Shown: positions 42,223-53,875 of the stretch, piece by piece
Layout of the letters: each line of letters opens with the position of its first letter
Position numbering within the stretch: position 1 is the first letter of the stretch
Source: Paraburkholderia agricolaris
GTDB taxonomy: Bacteria; Pseudomonadota; Gammaproteobacteria; Burkholderiales; Burkholderiaceae
DNA length: 64,000 bases
Direction of reading: 5' to 3'
Assembly (NCBI RefSeq): GCF_009455635.1
Contig: NZ_QPER01000001.1
Location: forward strand, 1,736,001 to 1,800,000
Notes under the pieces: model-generated
Seen by the model: only the letters and a program-made list of their open reading frames with translations
Database searches by the model: none
Told to the model about the DNA's origin: nothing
Program-made: the position numbers and the translations under genes

Positions 42223-44802
42223 TCACACTGCAATCGCGCGCAGCAGTTCGGTCTCGACCTGAATTTGCAGCCGGTTGTCCGACAGACCGTGTCCATCCAG
42301 CAGGAACACGTCTTCGACACGTTCGCCGAGCGTATTGATCCGCGCCGACGCAACGCCGACCCGGTGCTCGGCCAGCACGCGCGCGATTGAATAAAGAAGG
42401 CCTGGCCGGTCGTTCGCAGACACGGACAGGATGTAATATTGGCCGCGCTCGTCGGCCCGAAGATCGACGCGCGGCGTGACAGGGAAGGTCCGCGACAGCC
42501 GCGACAAACGGCCTTTCGACGGTCCCGGTAGCAGGGTGCCGTCACCGGTGAGGCGTGCGGTCAGTTCCTGTTCGACCAGATTGGCAATATCGCGATAATG
42601 CACGTCTTCTTCGGTATGCGCGACGAGGAAATTATCGAGCGCGTACCCGTGACGGGTTGTGCTGACCCGCGCATCGAGCACCGACAAGCCATTGCGGTCG
42701 AAATACGCACAAATACCGGCGAACAGATCGGGCTGGTCCTTCACATAGACCAGCACCTGAAGCGCTTCGCCGATCGGCGACGGACGTGCCCGCACGATCG
42801 GTGTCGCGGTCTCCACGTGCCGGTACAGCACGCGGGTCTGCCAGGCAATGTCCGCCGCGTCGTGGCGCAGGAAGTAGCCGATGTCCAGCTTGTCCCACAG
42901 CGCCTTTTGCGCACCTTCCGGCACGGTTTCCAGGCGCAGCAGGGCCAACGCTTCTTCCTGACGCGACTTCAACTCGGAGTGCGCGTCAGGCCGCGCGCCG
43001 CCGAGCACCGCCAGGGTCGTGCGGTAGAGGTCCTCGAGCAGCTTGCCCTTCCACGTGTTCCAGACTTTCGGGCTGGTGCCGCGAATGTCGGCCACGGTCA
43101 GCAGGTAAAGCGCGGTCAGCCGGCGTTCGTTGCCGACCAGTTCGGCAAAGCGCTTGATGACTTCGGGGTCGCTCGTGTCCTGTTTTTGCGCAACCTGGCT
43201 CATGGTCAGATGCTGCTGGACCAGCCAGACGACCAGTTCGCCGTCCTCGCCCTCGATGCCGTGGCTACGGCAGAAGCGCCGCGCGTCGGCCATGCCGAGC
43301 GTGGAATGGTCGCCGCCACGGCCCTTGGCGATATCGTGAAACAGCGCCGCCACGTACAGGACCCACGGCCGGTCGAAATTGGCGATCAACTGGCTGCAGA
43401 ACGGATATTCGTGCGCGTGCTCGGCTACCGCGAAGCGGCGCAGATTGCGCAACACCATAAGGATGTGCTGATCGACCGTGTACACGTGATACAGGTCGTG
43501 CTGCATCTGCCCGACAATGCGCCGGAAGTTCAGCAGATAGCGTCCGAGCACGCTGGTCTGGTTCATCAGGCGCAGCGCATGCGTGATGCCGGCCGGCTGC
43601 TTCAGGATGTCCATGAACAGGCGCCGGTTTTCCGGATCGCGCCGCCAATGCTGGTCCATCACGTCGCGCGCGTTGTAGATCGCGCGCAGCGTGCGCGCCG
43701 ACAAACCCTTCACGCCCGGCGTCTGTTCGTAGAGCAGGAAAGCTTCGAGGATCGCGTTCGGCTCGCGCTGGAATACGTCGTCGCTGGCGATTTCCAGCAT
43801 GCCCTGCTTCTCGACGAAACGGTCTGACAGCACGCGCGTGATGCCGCTCGTGCTGGGGAACAACTGCGCTTCGATGTTCTGGATCAGGATGGTGGCGAGC
43901 TGCGTGACCGCCTTGGCGGCCCAGTAATAGCGGCGCATCAGCTGTTCGCTGGCGCGCTTGGTGGCCGTCGGCTTGTAGCCGAAGCTTTCGGCGACCGGCG
44001 TTTGCAGATCGAACACCAGAATGTCCTGGCGGCGCCCGGCGATCACATGCAGCCGGGCACGCAGCGTTTTCAGGAAACCTTCGTTGCGGCGCAGTTCGCG
44101 CGCTTCACGCTCGGTGATCAGGCCGCGTGCTTCGAGCTCGCGCCAGCTGCTGCCGAAACCGGCCGCTTGTGTGATCCACAGGATCAGTTGCAGGTCGCGC
44201 AGGCCGCCCGGACTTTCCTTGATGTTCGGTTCGAGGGAATACGGCGTGTCCTGAAACTTGGCGTGCCGCTGCCGCATTTCCAGCACTTTGGCCTGGAAGA
44301 ACGCGCGCGGGTCGAGAGCTTCGCGGTAGCGCTTTGCAAAGTCGTCGAAGAGCGTGGCGCTCCCCGTAATGCGCCGTGCTTCCAGCAGCGAGGTGCGCAC
44401 GGTGACGTCGTTGGCCGCTTCTTCGATACATTGCGCCACGCTGCGCACGCTGCTGCCGAGTTCGAGCCCCAAATCCCACGCGAGACTGATAAAGCGCTCG
44501 ATGCGCGCCGCGAGATGCTCGATCGGCGCGTCGGGCAGCAGGACCAGAATGTCGATGTCGGAGTGGGGCGCGAGTTCGCCGCGCCCGTAACCGCCCACGG
44601 CCAGCAGCGCCAGTTCGGGCGGCAGTTCGCAGGTGTTCCAGGCGGCGCGTAGCGATTCGTCGGTGGCGCGCGAGAGCGCGGCCATCAGCGAGTCGACGTT
44701 GGAGGCGGTCTTGAAGCGTTCCAGCAACTGGGCTTTGGCCACTTTATAGTCTGCCTTGAGCGACGTGGCGTGGGACTGGGCGACGGCTGGAACACTACTC
44801 AT
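42223..44802 (-). CDS. glnD: Bifunctional PII uridylyltransferase/uridylyl-removing enzyme
   Basis: Senses glutamine and adds or removes UMP on PII proteins to control nitrogen metabolism. From the ATG at 44802 the protein has 859 residues. The nucleotidyltransferase motif [21 protein letters not shown] lies near residue 80. The HD phosphohydrolase motif is in [14 protein letters not shown]. Two C-terminal ACT domains (about 680-859) begin at [14 protein letters not shown] and [20 protein letters not shown] start 51 nt upstream would overlap the map gene and is less likely. Its order map-glnD fits other betaproteobacteria. Confidence 0.96.
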   Translation of the reverse strand: MSSVPAVAQSHATSLKADYKVAKAQLLERFKTASNVDSLMAALSRATDESLRAAWNTCELPPELALLAVGGYGRGELAPHSDIDILVLLPDAPIEHLAARIERFISLAWDLGLELGSSVRSVAQCIEEAANDVTVRTSLLEARRITGSATLFDDFAKRYREALDPRAFFQAKVLEMRQRHAKFQDTPYSLEPNIKESPGGLRDLQLILWITQAAGFGSSWRELEARGLITEREARELRRNEGFLKTLRARLHVIAGRRQDILVFDLQTPVAESFGYKPTATKRASEQLMRRYYWAAKAVTQLATILIQNIEAQLFPSTSGITRVLSDRFVEKQGMLEIASDDVFQREPNAILEAFLLYEQTPGVKGLSARTLRAIYNARDVMDQHWRRDPENRRLFMDILKQPAGITHALRLMNQTSVLGRYLLNFRRIVGQMQHDLYHVYTVDQHILMVLRNLRRFAVAEHAHEYPFCSQLIANFDRPWVLYVAALFHDIAKGRGGDHSTLGMADARRFCRSHGIEGEDGELVVWLVQQHLTMSQVAQKQDTSDPEVIKRFAELVGNERRLTALYLLTVADIRGTSPKVWNTWKGKLLEDLYRTTLAVLGGARPDAHSELKSRQEEALALLRLETVPEGAQKALWDKLDIGYFLRHDAADIAWQTRVLYRHVETATPIVRARPSPIGEALQVLVYVKDQPDLFAGICAYFDRNGLSVLDARVSTTRHGYALDNFLVAHTEEDVHYRDIANLVEQELTARLTGDGTLLPGPSKGRLSRLSRTFPVTPRVDLRADERGQYYILSVSANDRPGLLYSIARVLAEHRVGVASARINTLGERVEDVFLLDGHGLSDNRLQIQVETELLRAIAV

Positions 44803-44833
44803 TGGCAGATGGGCGGGTGAGGTCGGAAGTCGG

Positions 44834-45643
44834 TCAGGCCGTGGCTGCGACAACCGGCGGACGCGCGGGCGTGCCGGCCGAGACAGTCAGCACGTCGTAG
44901 CCGGTTTCGGTGACGAGCACGGTGTGTTCCCACTGTGCCGACAGGCTGCGGTCCTTGGTTTTGACGGTCCACTGGTCCGGCATGGTACGGATGTCGCGCC
45001 GGCCGGCGTTGATCATCGGTTCGATCGTGAAGATCATGCCGGTTTGCAGTTCCAGCCCGGTGCCGGGACGGCCGTAGTGAAGGATCTGTGGGTCTTCGTG
45101 AAACACCGTGCCGATGCCGTGGCCGCAATATTCGCGCACCACGCTGTAGCCTTGCCCCTCGGCGTGCTTCTGGATGGCGTAACCGATATCGCCGAGATGG
45201 GCGCCTGGGCGCACCTGGTCGATGCCGAGCCACATGCATTCGAAGGTGGTCTGCACAAGGCGTTTGGCCATGATCGAGCCTTCGCCGACGATGAACATCC
45301 GGCTGGTGTCGCCGAAATAGCCTTCCTTGATCACCGTGATGTCGATGTTCAGCGCGTCGCCGTTCTTAAGTGTCTTGTCGCCCGGAATGCCGTGGCAGAT
45401 CACGTCGTTGACCGAAATACAGGTGGCTTTCGGGTAGGGCGGGTAGCCGGGCGGCTGATAATTCAGCGGCGCCGGGACCGTTCCCTGGGCCTGGAGCATA
45501 TATTCGTGACACAACCGGTCGAGTTCGCCGGTCGTGACGCCGGCTGTAACGAACGGCGTAATGTAGTCGAGCACTTCGCTAGCGAGTTTGCAGGCGACGC
45601 GCATCTGCGCGATATCGTGTTCGTTTTTGAGCGTAATAGCCAT
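44834..45643 (-). CDS. map: Methionine aminopeptidase, type I
   Basis: Removes the initiator methionine from new proteins. It has 269 residues. Metal ligands are seen in [31 protein letters not shown] and [10 protein letters not shown], with the final Glu in [12 protein letters not shown]. It is divergent from rpsB, an arrangement conserved across many proteobacteria, and is followed by glnD 31 nt downstream. It is the first gene of a map-glnD-pseudouridine synthase unit. Confidence 0.97.
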   Translation of the reverse strand: MAITLKNEHDIAQMRVACKLASEVLDYITPFVTAGVTTGELDRLCHEYMLQAQGTVPAPLNYQPPGYPPYPKATCISVNDVICHGIPGDKTLKNGDALNIDITVIKEGYFGDTSRMFIVGEGSIMAKRLVQTTFECMWLGIDQVRPGAHLGDIGYAIQKHAEGQGYSVVREYCGHGIGTVFHEDPQILHYGRPGTGLELQTGMIFTIEPMINAGRRDIRTMPDQWTVKTKDRSLSAQWEHTVLVTETGYDVLTVSAGTPARPPVVAATA

Positions 45644-46118
45644 GAGTCGGGCCTGAAATGCAATTTATTGCAAGATTATCGCACCATATTCCACCTGCCG
45701 CAGGGTTTTGCGAGCAGGGTGGTGCCTTTGCTTCCGTGTTCGCGGCTGATTGCGAATGGCTTTCTGGGGCGGCCGTGAGCGCCTAGGTGCAACCGCCTAC
45801 GGCAAACAGGAGCTACCACGCGGGTTGAGTCAGCCGATAGTCGCGTGCTATAATCTTTGGCTAAGTCGATCTCTGTCTTATTTCGTTGATGTATCGCTGT
45901 TCTAATGCTAATGGGCAGTGGGCGAAACGCAAGTTGGCAGAAATGGCTTCACGTGGCGATAGTTGCCTGCGCTACGGGATAGGGCAGTACCAAGGCAGCA
46001 GACTCGCAAGCCGGCGCACCCAGGGTGTCTGCCGCGTTCAGCCAGAAAGTGCATGGGCACAATGGCGGCGCGGCCGATACGGCAGCCGGCTTAAGACCCA
46101 ACCCTCGCGGAGATTTTC
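45644..46118. other. Divergent map/rpsB regulatory region and rpsB leader
   Basis: A 475-nt gap. It contains the rpsB promoter (45825-45854) and then a leader of about 255 nt before the rpsB ATG. Leaders of this kind often carry a structure bound by ribosomal protein S2 for feedback control, but I could not verify a fold. Short frames in it have no ribosome site and overlap rpsB, so they are not called. Confidence 0.55.
45825..45854 (+). promoter_or_regulatory. Sigma-70-type promoter of rpsB-tsf
   Basis: A TTGAGT -35 box (45825-45830) and a perfect TATAAT -10 box (45849-45854) are separated by 18 bp. The predicted start near 45862 leaves a leader of about 255 nt before rpsB. Confidence 0.8.
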
Positions 46119-46871
46119 ATGGCAGTTACCATGCGTCAAATGCTGGAAGCCGGTGTCCACTTCGGTCACCAAACGCGCTTCTGGAACCCGAAGATGGCCC
46201 CCTTCATTTTCGGTCATCGCAACAAGATTCACATTATCAACCTCGAAAAGACGCTGCCGATGTACAACGACGCGCTGAAGTACGCGCGTCAACTGGCAGC
46301 GAATCGCGGCACGATCCTGTTCGTCGGCACGAAGCGTCAATCGCGCGACACGATCGCTGAAGAGGCACAACGCGCTGGCATGCCGTTCGTCAACGCACGC
46401 TGGCTCGGCGGCATGCTGACCAACTTCAAGACGCTGAAGGTCTCGATCAAGCGCCTGAAAGACATGGAAGCAGCGCTGGAAGCGGGCGAAACCGAACGCA
46501 TGAGCAAGAAAGAAGCGCTCCTGTTCGAACGCGAAATGGCCAAGCTGCAAAAGTCGATCGGCGGCGTGAAGGACATGGGTGGTATTCCGGACGCGATCTT
46601 CGTGGTCGACGTCGGCTACCACAAGATTGCCGTGACCGAAGCTAACAAGCTCGGCATTCCGGTCATCGCCGTGGTCGACACGAACCACTCGCCGGAAGGC
46701 ATCGACTACGTGATCCCGGGTAACGACGACGCTTCGAAGGCTGTCGCTCTGTACACGGCTGGCGTGGCTGACGCGATCCTGGAAGGCCGTGCTAACGCGG
46801 TCAACGAAGTGGTGCAGGCTGCCCGTGGCGGTGACGGCGACGAGTTCGTCGAGGTCAACGGGGAAGCGTAA
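46119..46871 (+). CDS. rpsB: 30S ribosomal protein S2
   Basis: A 250-residue ribosomal protein of normal length. Signature regions are [24 protein letters not shown] at the N-terminus and the central [33 protein letters not shown]. It is followed by a strong terminator before tsf, so the downstream gene is reached by readthrough or has its own promoter. Confidence 0.98.
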   Translation: MAVTMRQMLEAGVHFGHQTRFWNPKMAPFIFGHRNKIHIINLEKTLPMYNDALKYARQLAANRGTILFVGTKRQSRDTIAEEAQRAGMPFVNARWLGGMLTNFKTLKVSIKRLKDMEAALEAGETERMSKKEALLFEREMAKLQKSIGGVKDMGGIPDAIFVVDVGYHKIAVTEANKLGIPVIAVVDTNHSPEGIDYVIPGNDDASKAVALYTAGVADAILEGRANAVNEVVQAARGGDGDEFVEVNGEA

Positions 46872-46889
46872 AGCTACCCCGTGTCCGGC

Positions 46890-46923
46890 AAAAAAGGGGG
46901 CTTTCTACAGGCCCCCTTTTTTT
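46890..46923 (+). terminator. Intrinsic terminator between rpsB and tsf
   Basis: An 11-bp A/G-rich stem (46891-46901 with 46911-46921) has a 9-nt loop and ends in a seven-T run. It lies 19 nt after the rpsB stop. Confidence 0.85.
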
Positions 46924-47063
46924 AAGCCGCGACAAAGTAGTGGTGTGCTGTGAGCAGTGCCCAAACGTAGTCCGTAAAAAATACGTGCAACGTTGAAACG
47001 AATTCTTGCCGCCGGTATCGAAGTCCGGGCGGCGTGTGACAGACGGAACTCAAGGAGCAAATG

Positions 47064-47945
47064 ATGGCGGCAATTACCGCAAGCATGGTTGCAGAACTGC
47101 GCGCAAAGACTGACGCGCCGATGATGGAATGCAAGAAAGCGCTGACGGAAGCCGAAGGCGACATGGCGCGCGCTGAAGAGCTGCTGCGCGTGAAGCTTGG
47201 CAACAAGGCCAGCAAGGCGGCATCGCGCGTGACGGCTGAAGGCGTGGTCGCATCGTTCATCGGCGGCAACGCGGGTTCGCTGGTCGAACTGAACTGCGAA
47301 ACCGACTTCGTTTCCAAGAACGACGACTTCCTGGCTTTCTCGAAGACGATCGCCGAGCTGGTCGCTGCGCAAAACCCGGCTGACGTCGCTGCGCTGTCGG
47401 CACTGCCGCTGGACGGCTCGACGGTCGACGCCGTGCGTCTCGCGCTGGTCGGCAAGATCGGTGAAAACCTGTCGATCCGCCGTTTTGTGCGTTTCGAAAC
47501 GTCGAACAAGCTGGCAGCGTACCTGCACGGCACCCGCATCGGCGTGCTGGTCGAGTACACCGGCGCGGACGAGCAGGTCGGCAAGGACGTGGCCATGCAC
47601 ATCGCTGCAATGAAGCCGGTCTCGCTGTCGTCGGACGACGTGCCGGCGGATCTGATCGCCAAGGAGCGCAGCATTGCTGAGCAGAAGGCTGCCGAATCGG
47701 GCAAGCCGGCTGAAATCGTCGCCAAGATGGTCGACGGCAGCGTGCAGAAGTACCTGAAGGAAGTCTCGCTGCTGAACCAGACGTTCGTTAAGAACGACAA
47801 GCAGACGATCGAGCAGATGCTGAAGGCTGGCAACGCGAGCGTGCAGAAGTTCGCGCTGTTCGTGGTCGGCGAAGGCATCGAGAAGAAGCAGGATGACTTC
47901 GCAGCCGAAGTGGCGGCTCAAGTCGCTGCTGCAAAGCAGCAATAA
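47064..47945 (+). CDS. tsf: Elongation factor Ts
   Basis: Guanine-nucleotide exchange factor for EF-Tu. It has 293 residues and the classic opening [26 protein letters not shown], followed by the core motif [14 protein letters not shown]. Two adjacent ATGs occur (47061 and 47064); the second leaves 6 nt after AAGGAG and matches the family start. In many genomes it is co-transcribed with rpsB; here a terminator lies between them. Confidence 0.98.
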   Translation: MAAITASMVAELRAKTDAPMMECKKALTEAEGDMARAEELLRVKLGNKASKAASRVTAEGVVASFIGGNAGSLVELNCETDFVSKNDDFLAFSKTIAELVAAQNPADVAALSALPLDGSTVDAVRLALVGKIGENLSIRRFVRFETSNKLAAYLHGTRIGVLVEYTGADEQVGKDVAMHIAAMKPVSLSSDDVPADLIAKERSIAEQKAAESGKPAEIVAKMVDGSVQKYLKEVSLLNQTFVKNDKQTIEQMLKAGNASVQKFALFVVGEGIEKKQDDFAAEVAAQVAAAKQQ

Positions 47946-48162
47946 GTATCGCTTAAGCTTCAGTTAGTACCGTTGGACCCGCGGCGGAGCAAGACTTTGC
48001 CGCGGTCGGCGGCGCCGCAAGGCTGCGCGCGGGTGACCCTCGTGGCGCACGCCGCTGGCGAACCCCAGGGTTCGTCAATTTGGCGGCGCTTGCCCGAATC
48101 AGTATTTCACCCCTACATTAGTCCCTTGTTGTTGCCCTGTTCTGCGCGATCTGGATACCCCT

Positions 48163-48876
48163 ATGCCCACAGCCTATAAACGCGTCCTGCTCAAACTCTC
48201 CGGTGAAGCTCTGATGGGCGACGATGCCTTCGGCATCAATCGCGCGACCATCGAACGAATGGTAGCGGACGTGGCCGAAGTGGTCCGTCTCGGAACGCAG
48301 CTGGCCGTGGTGATCGGCGGCGGCAATATTTTCCGCGGCGTCGCGGGCGGCGCGGCCGGTATGGATCGCGCCACGGCTGACTACATGGGCATGCTGGCCA
48401 CCATGATGAATGCGCTGGCCCTGCAGGACGCGATGCGCCACGCCGGTATCGAAGCGCGCGTGCAATCCGCGCTGCGCATGGACCAGGTGGTCGAGCCGTA
48501 CATCCGGCCCCGTGCGATTCGCCAGCTCGAAGAAGGCAAAGTCGTGATTTTCGCGGCCGGCACCGGCAATCCGTTCTTCACGACGGATACGGCGGCTGCG
48601 CTGCGCGGTTCGGAAGTCGGCGCGGAAGTCGTGCTGAAGGCCACCAAGGTGGACGGCGTCTATTCGGCTGATCCGAAGAAAGACCCGAGTGCGACCCGTT
48701 ACGCCACGATCAGCTTCGACGAGGCAATCGGCCGCAATCTGCAGGTGATGGACGCCACGGCGTTCGCGCTGTGCCGCGACCAGAAGCTGCCGATCCGGGT
48801 ATTTTCGATCGTCAAACCGGGCGCGCTCAAGCGCATCGTACTCGGCGAGGACGAGGGCACCCTCGTCCACGTGTAA
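48163..48876 (+). CDS. pyrH: Uridylate kinase
   Basis: Phosphorylates UMP to UDP; the bacterial enzyme is a hexamer of the amino-acid-kinase fold, unrelated to eukaryotic UMP kinase. It has 237 residues. [30 protein letters not shown] and [19 protein letters not shown] are all present. It follows tsf after 217 nt that contain a GC hairpin (47979-48005) without a T tract. Confidence 0.98.
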   Translation: MPTAYKRVLLKLSGEALMGDDAFGINRATIERMVADVAEVVRLGTQLAVVIGGGNIFRGVAGGAAGMDRATADYMGMLATMMNALALQDAMRHAGIEARVQSALRMDQVVEPYIRPRAIRQLEEGKVVIFAAGTGNPFFTTDTAAALRGSEVGAEVVLKATKVDGVYSADPKKDPSATRYATISFDEAIGRNLQVMDATAFALCRDQKLPIRVFSIVKPGALKRIVLGEDEGTLVHV

Positions 48877-48976
48877 ACTCTCGTTCACATAACGTGGGCT
48901 TTAACGCGAGCCCAGGCCGCCGCATCATGCGCGCGCTGGCCGGCTCGCACCGTTTTGAAGGTTCGGAGGTTTAAAA

Positions 48977-49537
48977 ATGTCTGTGGCTGATATCAGGAAG
49001 GGCGCTGAACAAAAGATGCAGCGTTCCATCGACGCGTTCAAGAACGACCTGTCGAAGATCCGCACGGGCCGTGCGCATACGGGCCTGCTCGATCACATCC
49101 AGTGTGATTACTACGGTTCGCCGGTGCCGATTTCGCAGGTTGCGAACCTGACGTTGATCGACGCTCGCACGATCGGCGTGCAGCCGTGGGAAAAGAAGAT
49201 GGTCCAGGTCGTCGAAAAGGCGATCCGCGAGTCGGACCTCGGTCTGAACCCGGCGACCCAGGGCGACGTGATCCGCGTACCGATGCCCGCGCTGACCGAA
49301 GAACGCCGTCGCGAATTGACCAAAGTGGTCAAGAGCGAAGCGGAGACGGCCAAGGTCGCGATTCGTAACCTGCGCCGTGATGCAAACGAGCAACTGAAAA
49401 AGCTCGTGAAGGACAAGGAAATTTCGGAAGACGACGAACGCCGTGCAGGTGATGACGTTCAGAAGCTGACGGACAAGTTCGTCACGGAAATCGACAAACT
49501 CGTAGTGACCAAAGAAGCCGAGATCATGACGGTCTGA
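48977..49537 (+). CDS. frr: Ribosome recycling factor
   Basis: Splits post-termination ribosomes together with EF-G. It has 186 residues, mostly two long coiled-coil helices (about 1-30 and 105-185) around a small beta domain. [15 protein letters not shown] and [16 protein letters not shown] are the hallmark segments. GGAGG precedes the ATG. It is part of the pyrH-frr-uppS order conserved in proteobacteria. Confidence 0.98.
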   Translation: MSVADIRKGAEQKMQRSIDAFKNDLSKIRTGRAHTGLLDHIQCDYYGSPVPISQVANLTLIDARTIGVQPWEKKMVQVVEKAIRESDLGLNPATQGDVIRVPMPALTEERRRELTKVVKSEAETAKVAIRNLRRDANEQLKKLVKDKEISEDDERRAGDDVQKLTDKFVTEIDKLVVTKEAEIMTV

Positions 49538-49601
49538 GGCCGGTTGGCTCAGCACCTTCAGGGTTTCCACTTCTTTTTTTGCAGTCACTGTCCCGACGGC
49601 C

Positions 49602-50384
49602 ATGACCTATACCAGCTCAACCGTGCGCGTGCCTGATGTCGCCGCGGTGCCGCGACATATCGCGATCATCATGGACGGCAATGGCCGTTGGGCGACCCAG
49701 CGCCGTCTGCCGCGCGTGGCCGGCCATACGCGCGGCGTCGACGCGGTGCGTGCGGCCGTCGAGGCCTGCGCCCGGCAGGGCGTCGAATACCTGACGCTGT
49801 TTGCTTTCAGTTCGGAAAACTGGCGCCGCCCGAACGACGAGGTGTCGTTCCTGATGCGCCTGTTCGTCACCGCGCTGGAGCGCGAGATCGGCAAGCTGCA
49901 CGCGAATGGCATTCGTCTGCGTGTGGTTGGCGATCTGTCCCGATTCGATACGCGCATTCGCGACCTGATCAAGCGCGCGGAAACCAAAACCGCGCGCAAT
50001 ACTCGTCTTACGCTCACCATCGCTGCCAATTACGGCGGCCGTTGGGACATCATGCAGGCCACCCGCAAGCTTGCCGAGCAATCGGCGCTGGCAGGTAAAG
50101 CGGTCGAAGTGAACGAGGATTCGTTCGCCGAACACCTGTCGATGGCCTATGCACCGGAGCCGGATCTCTTTATCCGCACCGGCGGCGAGCGCCGCGTCAG
50201 CAACTTCCTGCTGTGGCAACTTGCCTACACCGAGTTCTACTTCACCGACACGTTCTGGCCGGATTTCGACGCCGACGCGCTCGGCCACGCCATCGCTTCC
50301 TATGCGGAGCGTGAGCGCCGCTTTGGCCGTACCAGTGCTCAACTCGAGCCGCAATCGCAAAACGTCGATTCGCTTCCATGCTAA
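49602..50384 (+). CDS. uppS: Isoprenyl transferase (undecaprenyl diphosphate synthase)
   Basis: Cis-prenyltransferase that extends farnesyl diphosphate with isopentenyl units to make the C55 lipid carrier for peptidoglycan and O-antigen. It has 260 residues. [13 protein letters not shown] holds the catalytic Asp; [20 protein letters not shown] and the C-terminal [22 protein letters not shown] are intact. It overlaps cdsA by 7 nt. Confidence 0.97.
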   Translation: MTYTSSTVRVPDVAAVPRHIAIIMDGNGRWATQRRLPRVAGHTRGVDAVRAAVEACARQGVEYLTLFAFSSENWRRPNDEVSFLMRLFVTALEREIGKLHANGIRLRVVGDLSRFDTRIRDLIKRAETKTARNTRLTLTIAANYGGRWDIMQATRKLAEQSALAGKAVEVNEDSFAEHLSMAYAPEPDLFIRTGGERRVSNFLLWQLAYTEFYFTDTFWPDFDADALGHAIASYAERERRFGRTSAQLEPQSQNVDSLPC

Positions 50385-51199
50385 AAACCCGTGTCATCAC
50401 GGCGATCATCCTGCTGGCGATTTTCTTGCCGGTCACGTTGTTCGCGCCGGTTGGCGCGTTCGGCGCGCTGATCGCCTTCGTCGTCGTATTCGCGGCGTGG
50501 GAATGGGCGCGCCTGCTGAAGCTCGGCGGTGCAGGCCCGGTCATTTACGCGCTGGTAGCCGCCGTGGCGCTAGTCGCGAGCACACGTCTCGGTACCGGTA
50601 TCGAGGAACCCCGGCCGCTGTTTCAGGCGGCCGCTATTTTCTGGGTGATCGCGGGGCCATATGTGCTTTTGCGCAAGCCGACCCTCGCGCAAGGCGCATG
50701 GCGCGGGTTTCTATTCCTGGCCGGCATTGTGGTATTCGTCGCGTGCTGGCATGCTCTCGTCGCCGCGCGCATGAAGGGCGTGCCGTTCGTGCTGTCGTTG
50801 CTGCTGTTGGTCTGGCTGGCCGATATCGGCGCATACTTCTCCGGAAAGGCTTTCGGGAAGCACAAGCTGGCGCCTGCCATCAGCCCGGGTAAGACCTGGG
50901 AGGGCGCGATCGGCGGCTGGCTGGCCGTGATGATCGTCGCCGCTGCGGCGGTCTTTTTGCATGCGTTCGAGCCGACCCTGTATTCTGCGCTGCTGGCGCA
51001 ATTAGGCGCCGTACGTACGTTGCTCGCACTGACCTTGCTGGTGGCATTCAGCGTGGTGGGCGATCTGTTCGAATCGATGATGAAACGCCAGGCCGGAGTG
51101 AAAGATTCAAGCGGCCTGTTGCCCGGGCACGGTGGCGTACTCGACCGCATCGACGCATTGTTGCCGGTGCTGCCGCTTGCCATGCTGCTGCTCGGCTAG
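50378..51199 (+). CDS. cdsA: Phosphatidate cytidylyltransferase
   Basis: Makes CDP-diacylglycerol, precursor of all phospholipids. The 273-residue inner-membrane protein has about eight hydrophobic segments. The C-terminal family signature is intact ([21 protein letters not shown] with the metal-binding Lys/Asp). It overlaps uppS upstream and is followed 10 nt later by dxr. Confidence 0.97.
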   Translation: MLKTRVITAIILLAIFLPVTLFAPVGAFGALIAFVVVFAAWEWARLLKLGGAGPVIYALVAAVALVASTRLGTGIEEPRPLFQAAAIFWVIAGPYVLLRKPTLAQGAWRGFLFLAGIVVFVACWHALVAARMKGVPFVLSLLLLVWLADIGAYFSGKAFGKHKLAPAISPGKTWEGAIGGWLAVMIVAAAAVFLHAFEPTLYSALLAQLGAVRTLLALTLLVAFSVVGDLFESMMKRQAGVKDSSGLLPGHGGVLDRIDALLPVLPLAMLLLG

Positions 51200-51209
51200 A
51201 GAAAGAGAT

Positions 51210-52415
51210 ATGCAAAAACGTCTGACATTGCTCGGTTCCACGGGCTCGATTGGAGACAGCACGCTCGACGTCGTCGCGCGTCATCCCGAGCGCTTTTCGG
51301 TTTACGCGCTCACTGCGCATCGCAACGGCGACAAGCTCGTCGAGCAATGCCTGCGTTTTCGGCCTGAGGTCGCGGTTGTCGGCGACGCCGACACCGCCGT
51401 GCGCGTCGCGGCGAAGTTGCGCGAAGCAGGCTGCAAGACCGAGGTCACGTACGGGCCGCAAGCGCTCGTCGACGTATCGGAGAGCGATGGCTGCGATACG
51501 GTGGTGGCGGCGATCGTCGGCGCGGCAGGCCTCGCGCCGAGCCTCGCCGCGGCGCGTGCCGGCAAGCGCATCCTGCTCGCCAACAAGGAAGCGCTGGTGA
51601 TGTCCGGCGCGATCTTCATGGACGCGGTGCGCGACAACGGTGCCGTGCTGCTGCCGGTCGACAGCGAACACAACGCGATTTTCCAATGCCTGCCGCGCGA
51701 AGCCGCACTGCACGGCGGCGTCTCCAGGATCATCCTGACCGCCTCGGGCGGCCCGTTCCGCACGCGCGAACCGGCCACGCTGGTTGACGTCACGCCTGAC
51801 GAGGCCTGCAAGCATCCGAACTGGGTGATGGGCCGCAAGATTTCGGTCGACTCGGCCACGATGATGAACAAAGGCCTCGAGGTGATCGAAGCGCACTGGC
51901 TCTTCAACGTGCCGGGCGAGCGTATCGAGGTGCTGATTCACCCGCAAAGCGTGATTCATTCAATGGTGTCGTACGCCGACGGCTCGGTGCTCGCGCAACT
52001 GGGGAACCCCGATATGCGTACGCCAATCGCGCACGCGCTGGCGTTTCCGGAGCGGGTCGATTCTGGCGTGGCGCAACTCGATCTGCTGCAGGTCGCGTCG
52101 CTCTCGTTCGAAAAACCGGACTACACGCGCTTCCCGTGTCTGGCACTCGCCGTGAAGGCGCTGGCCGAGGGCGGGTTGGCGAGCGCGGCCCTCAATGCCG
52201 CGAACGAAATCGCTGTTGAAGCGTTCCTGTCACGCCAGATCGGGTTCATGGCGATTGCTCAGGTGGTCGACGCCGTACTCAACGCTTTGCCGAACCGCAG
52301 CGCGCACGCGCTCGAGGACGTGATCGAGGCCGACGCCGCCGCGCGCCGTGCCGCCACCGACTTCATCGCGCGCCTGCCGGACGGCGCCCGTCGCACGGAA
52401 CGCGCCGTCCAGTGA
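51210..52415 (+). CDS. dxr: 1-deoxy-D-xylulose 5-phosphate reductoisomerase
   Basis: First committed step of the MEP isoprenoid pathway, feeding uppS. It has 401 residues from the ATG at 51210. The NADPH-binding [14 protein letters not shown], then [10 protein letters not shown], the metal/substrate region SEHNAIFQC and [18 protein letters not shown] are all intact. The frame is open upstream into cdsA, but the conserved N-terminus fixes the start. Confidence 0.98.
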   Translation: MQKRLTLLGSTGSIGDSTLDVVARHPERFSVYALTAHRNGDKLVEQCLRFRPEVAVVGDADTAVRVAAKLREAGCKTEVTYGPQALVDVSESDGCDTVVAAIVGAAGLAPSLAAARAGKRILLANKEALVMSGAIFMDAVRDNGAVLLPVDSEHNAIFQCLPREAALHGGVSRIILTASGGPFRTREPATLVDVTPDEACKHPNWVMGRKISVDSATMMNKGLEVIEAHWLFNVPGERIEVLIHPQSVIHSMVSYADGSVLAQLGNPDMRTPIAHALAFPERVDSGVAQLDLLQVASLSFEKPDYTRFPCLALAVKALAEGGLASAALNAANEIAVEAFLSRQIGFMAIAQVVDAVLNALPNRSAHALEDVIEADAAARRAATDFIARLPDGARRTERAVQ

Positions 52416-52422
52416 GGCGCCT

Positions 52423-53808
52423 ATGAATCTGCTAATCGAACTGCTGGCCTTCGCGGTTGCGATTGGCGTGCTCGTGGTGGTCCACGAGTATGGGCATTAC
52501 AGTGTGGCGCGTTTGTGCGGCGTCCAGGTGCTGCGTTTTTCGATCGGCTTCGGCAAGCCGCTGGTTCAATGGGTGAGCCAGAAGACGGGCACCGAATGGA
52601 CGATTGCCGCGCTGCCGCTAGGCGGGTACGTCAAAATGCTCGACGAGCGCGAGACCGGCGGGGCGCCGATTCCGCCTGAAGCCTTGCCGCATGCGTTCAA
52701 CCGCCAGTCGGTGTGGCGCCGTTTCGCGATTGTCGCGGCCGGCCCGATCGCGAACTTCCTGCTTGCCATCGTGCTGTTCGCCCTTGTGTTCGCCACTGGC
52801 GTGACCGAGCCGGCGGCCGTGGTTGCGACGCCTGCTCCGAATACCCCAGCGGCGCTGGCCGGTTTCGACGGCGGCGAAACCGTTGTCGCGGTGCGTACCG
52901 AGACCGCCGGCGAATCCGAGCGGGTGCGTTCATGGTCCGACCTGCGCTGGAAGCTGCTGGGCGCGGCATTCGATCACAAGCGGGTCGTGTTGAGCGCGAA
53001 AGACGCCCACGGCATCTCGGATTTTCAGCTGGATCTGCGCGGCATCACCGAGAAAGACGTCGACGACGACTTTATGTCGCGTCTCGGCTTCGAGCCGGGC
53101 GGTGGCAAGCTGACGGTCGCGGGCGTGCAGCCGGATAGCGCGGCGCAAAAAGCCGGCCTTGCGGTGGGTGACCGTCTGCGCGCGATCAACGGTGTGCCTA
53201 CCGACAATGCCACGGCCTTCATCGCTTATGTAAAATCGCACGCCGGTGTACCTGTGACGCTGCAGGTGGAGCGCGGCGGGCCGGCGGCGGGCAAGCTGGA
53301 AGACGTTCGGATCGTCCCGCAGTCGCAGCGCGATGAGGCGACGGGGCAGCAGATCGGCCGTATCGGCGCGGAACTCGCGACTCAGGTGCCGTCGATCGAC
53401 GTGCGTTACGGGCCGGTCGAAAGTCTGCAACTGGGCGCACGTCGTACCTGGGATCTGGCTGTTTATTCGGTGCGCATGTTCGGGCGAATGATCGTCGGCG
53501 AGGCATCGCTCAAGAATCTTTCCGGTCCCGTGACGATCGCCGATTACGCAGGAAAGAGCGCACGTCTAGGTCCTTCTGCATTCCTGTCGTTCCTTGCCCT
53601 TGTCAGTATTAGCCTCGGCGTACTGAACCTGTTACCAATTCCGGTATTGGACGGGGGTCATCTGTTATATTATTTGGTTGAAGCTGTAACCGGCAAAGTT
53701 GTCTCCGATCGCTGGCAACTCGTTTTTCAGAGGGCGGGTCTCGCCTGCATCGTCGCATTGTCGGCGATTGCGCTGTTCAACGATCTGGCTCGTTTAATCC
53801 ATTTTTAA
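52423..53808 (+). CDS. rseP: RIP metalloprotease RseP (site-2 protease)
   Basis: Intramembrane zinc protease that cuts anti-sigma-E factor RseA after DegS, releasing sigma E during envelope stress. It has 461 residues. The first membrane helix carries the HEYGH zinc motif near residue 22. PDZ-type sequence follows in the periplasmic part (VAGVQPDSAAQKAGLAVGDRLRAING). The C-terminal metal-ligand motif is PIPVLDGGHLLYY. It starts 7 nt after dxr and precedes bamA by 67 nt, a classical envelope-biogenesis order. Confidence 0.97.
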   Translation: MNLLIELLAFAVAIGVLVVVHEYGHYSVARLCGVQVLRFSIGFGKPLVQWVSQKTGTEWTIAALPLGGYVKMLDERETGGAPIPPEALPHAFNRQSVWRRFAIVAAGPIANFLLAIVLFALVFATGVTEPAAVVATPAPNTPAALAGFDGGETVVAVRTETAGESERVRSWSDLRWKLLGAAFDHKRVVLSAKDAHGISDFQLDLRGITEKDVDDDFMSRLGFEPGGGKLTVAGVQPDSAAQKAGLAVGDRLRAINGVPTDNATAFIAYVKSHAGVPVTLQVERGGPAAGKLEDVRIVPQSQRDEATGQQIGRIGAELATQVPSIDVRYGPVESLQLGARRTWDLAVYSVRMFGRMIVGEASLKNLSGPVTIADYAGKSARLGPSAFLSFLALVSISLGVLNLLPIPVLDGGHLLYYLVEAVTGKVVSDRWQLVFQRAGLACIVALSAIALFNDLARLIHF

Positions 53809-53875
53809 AGTGTCTGGCGGCGTTCACGATGGCGACCGCCCGACCTGATGCAGCTATACACACTGGGGAAGCACG

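Noticed and set aside
45886-46278. A 130-codon frame in the rpsB leader
   Set aside because: No ribosome site, and it runs 160 nt into rpsB in another frame.
47979-48005. GC hairpin between tsf and pyrH as a terminator
   Set aside because: The stem is only 7 bp with a 13-nt loop, and there is no T tract on either strand.
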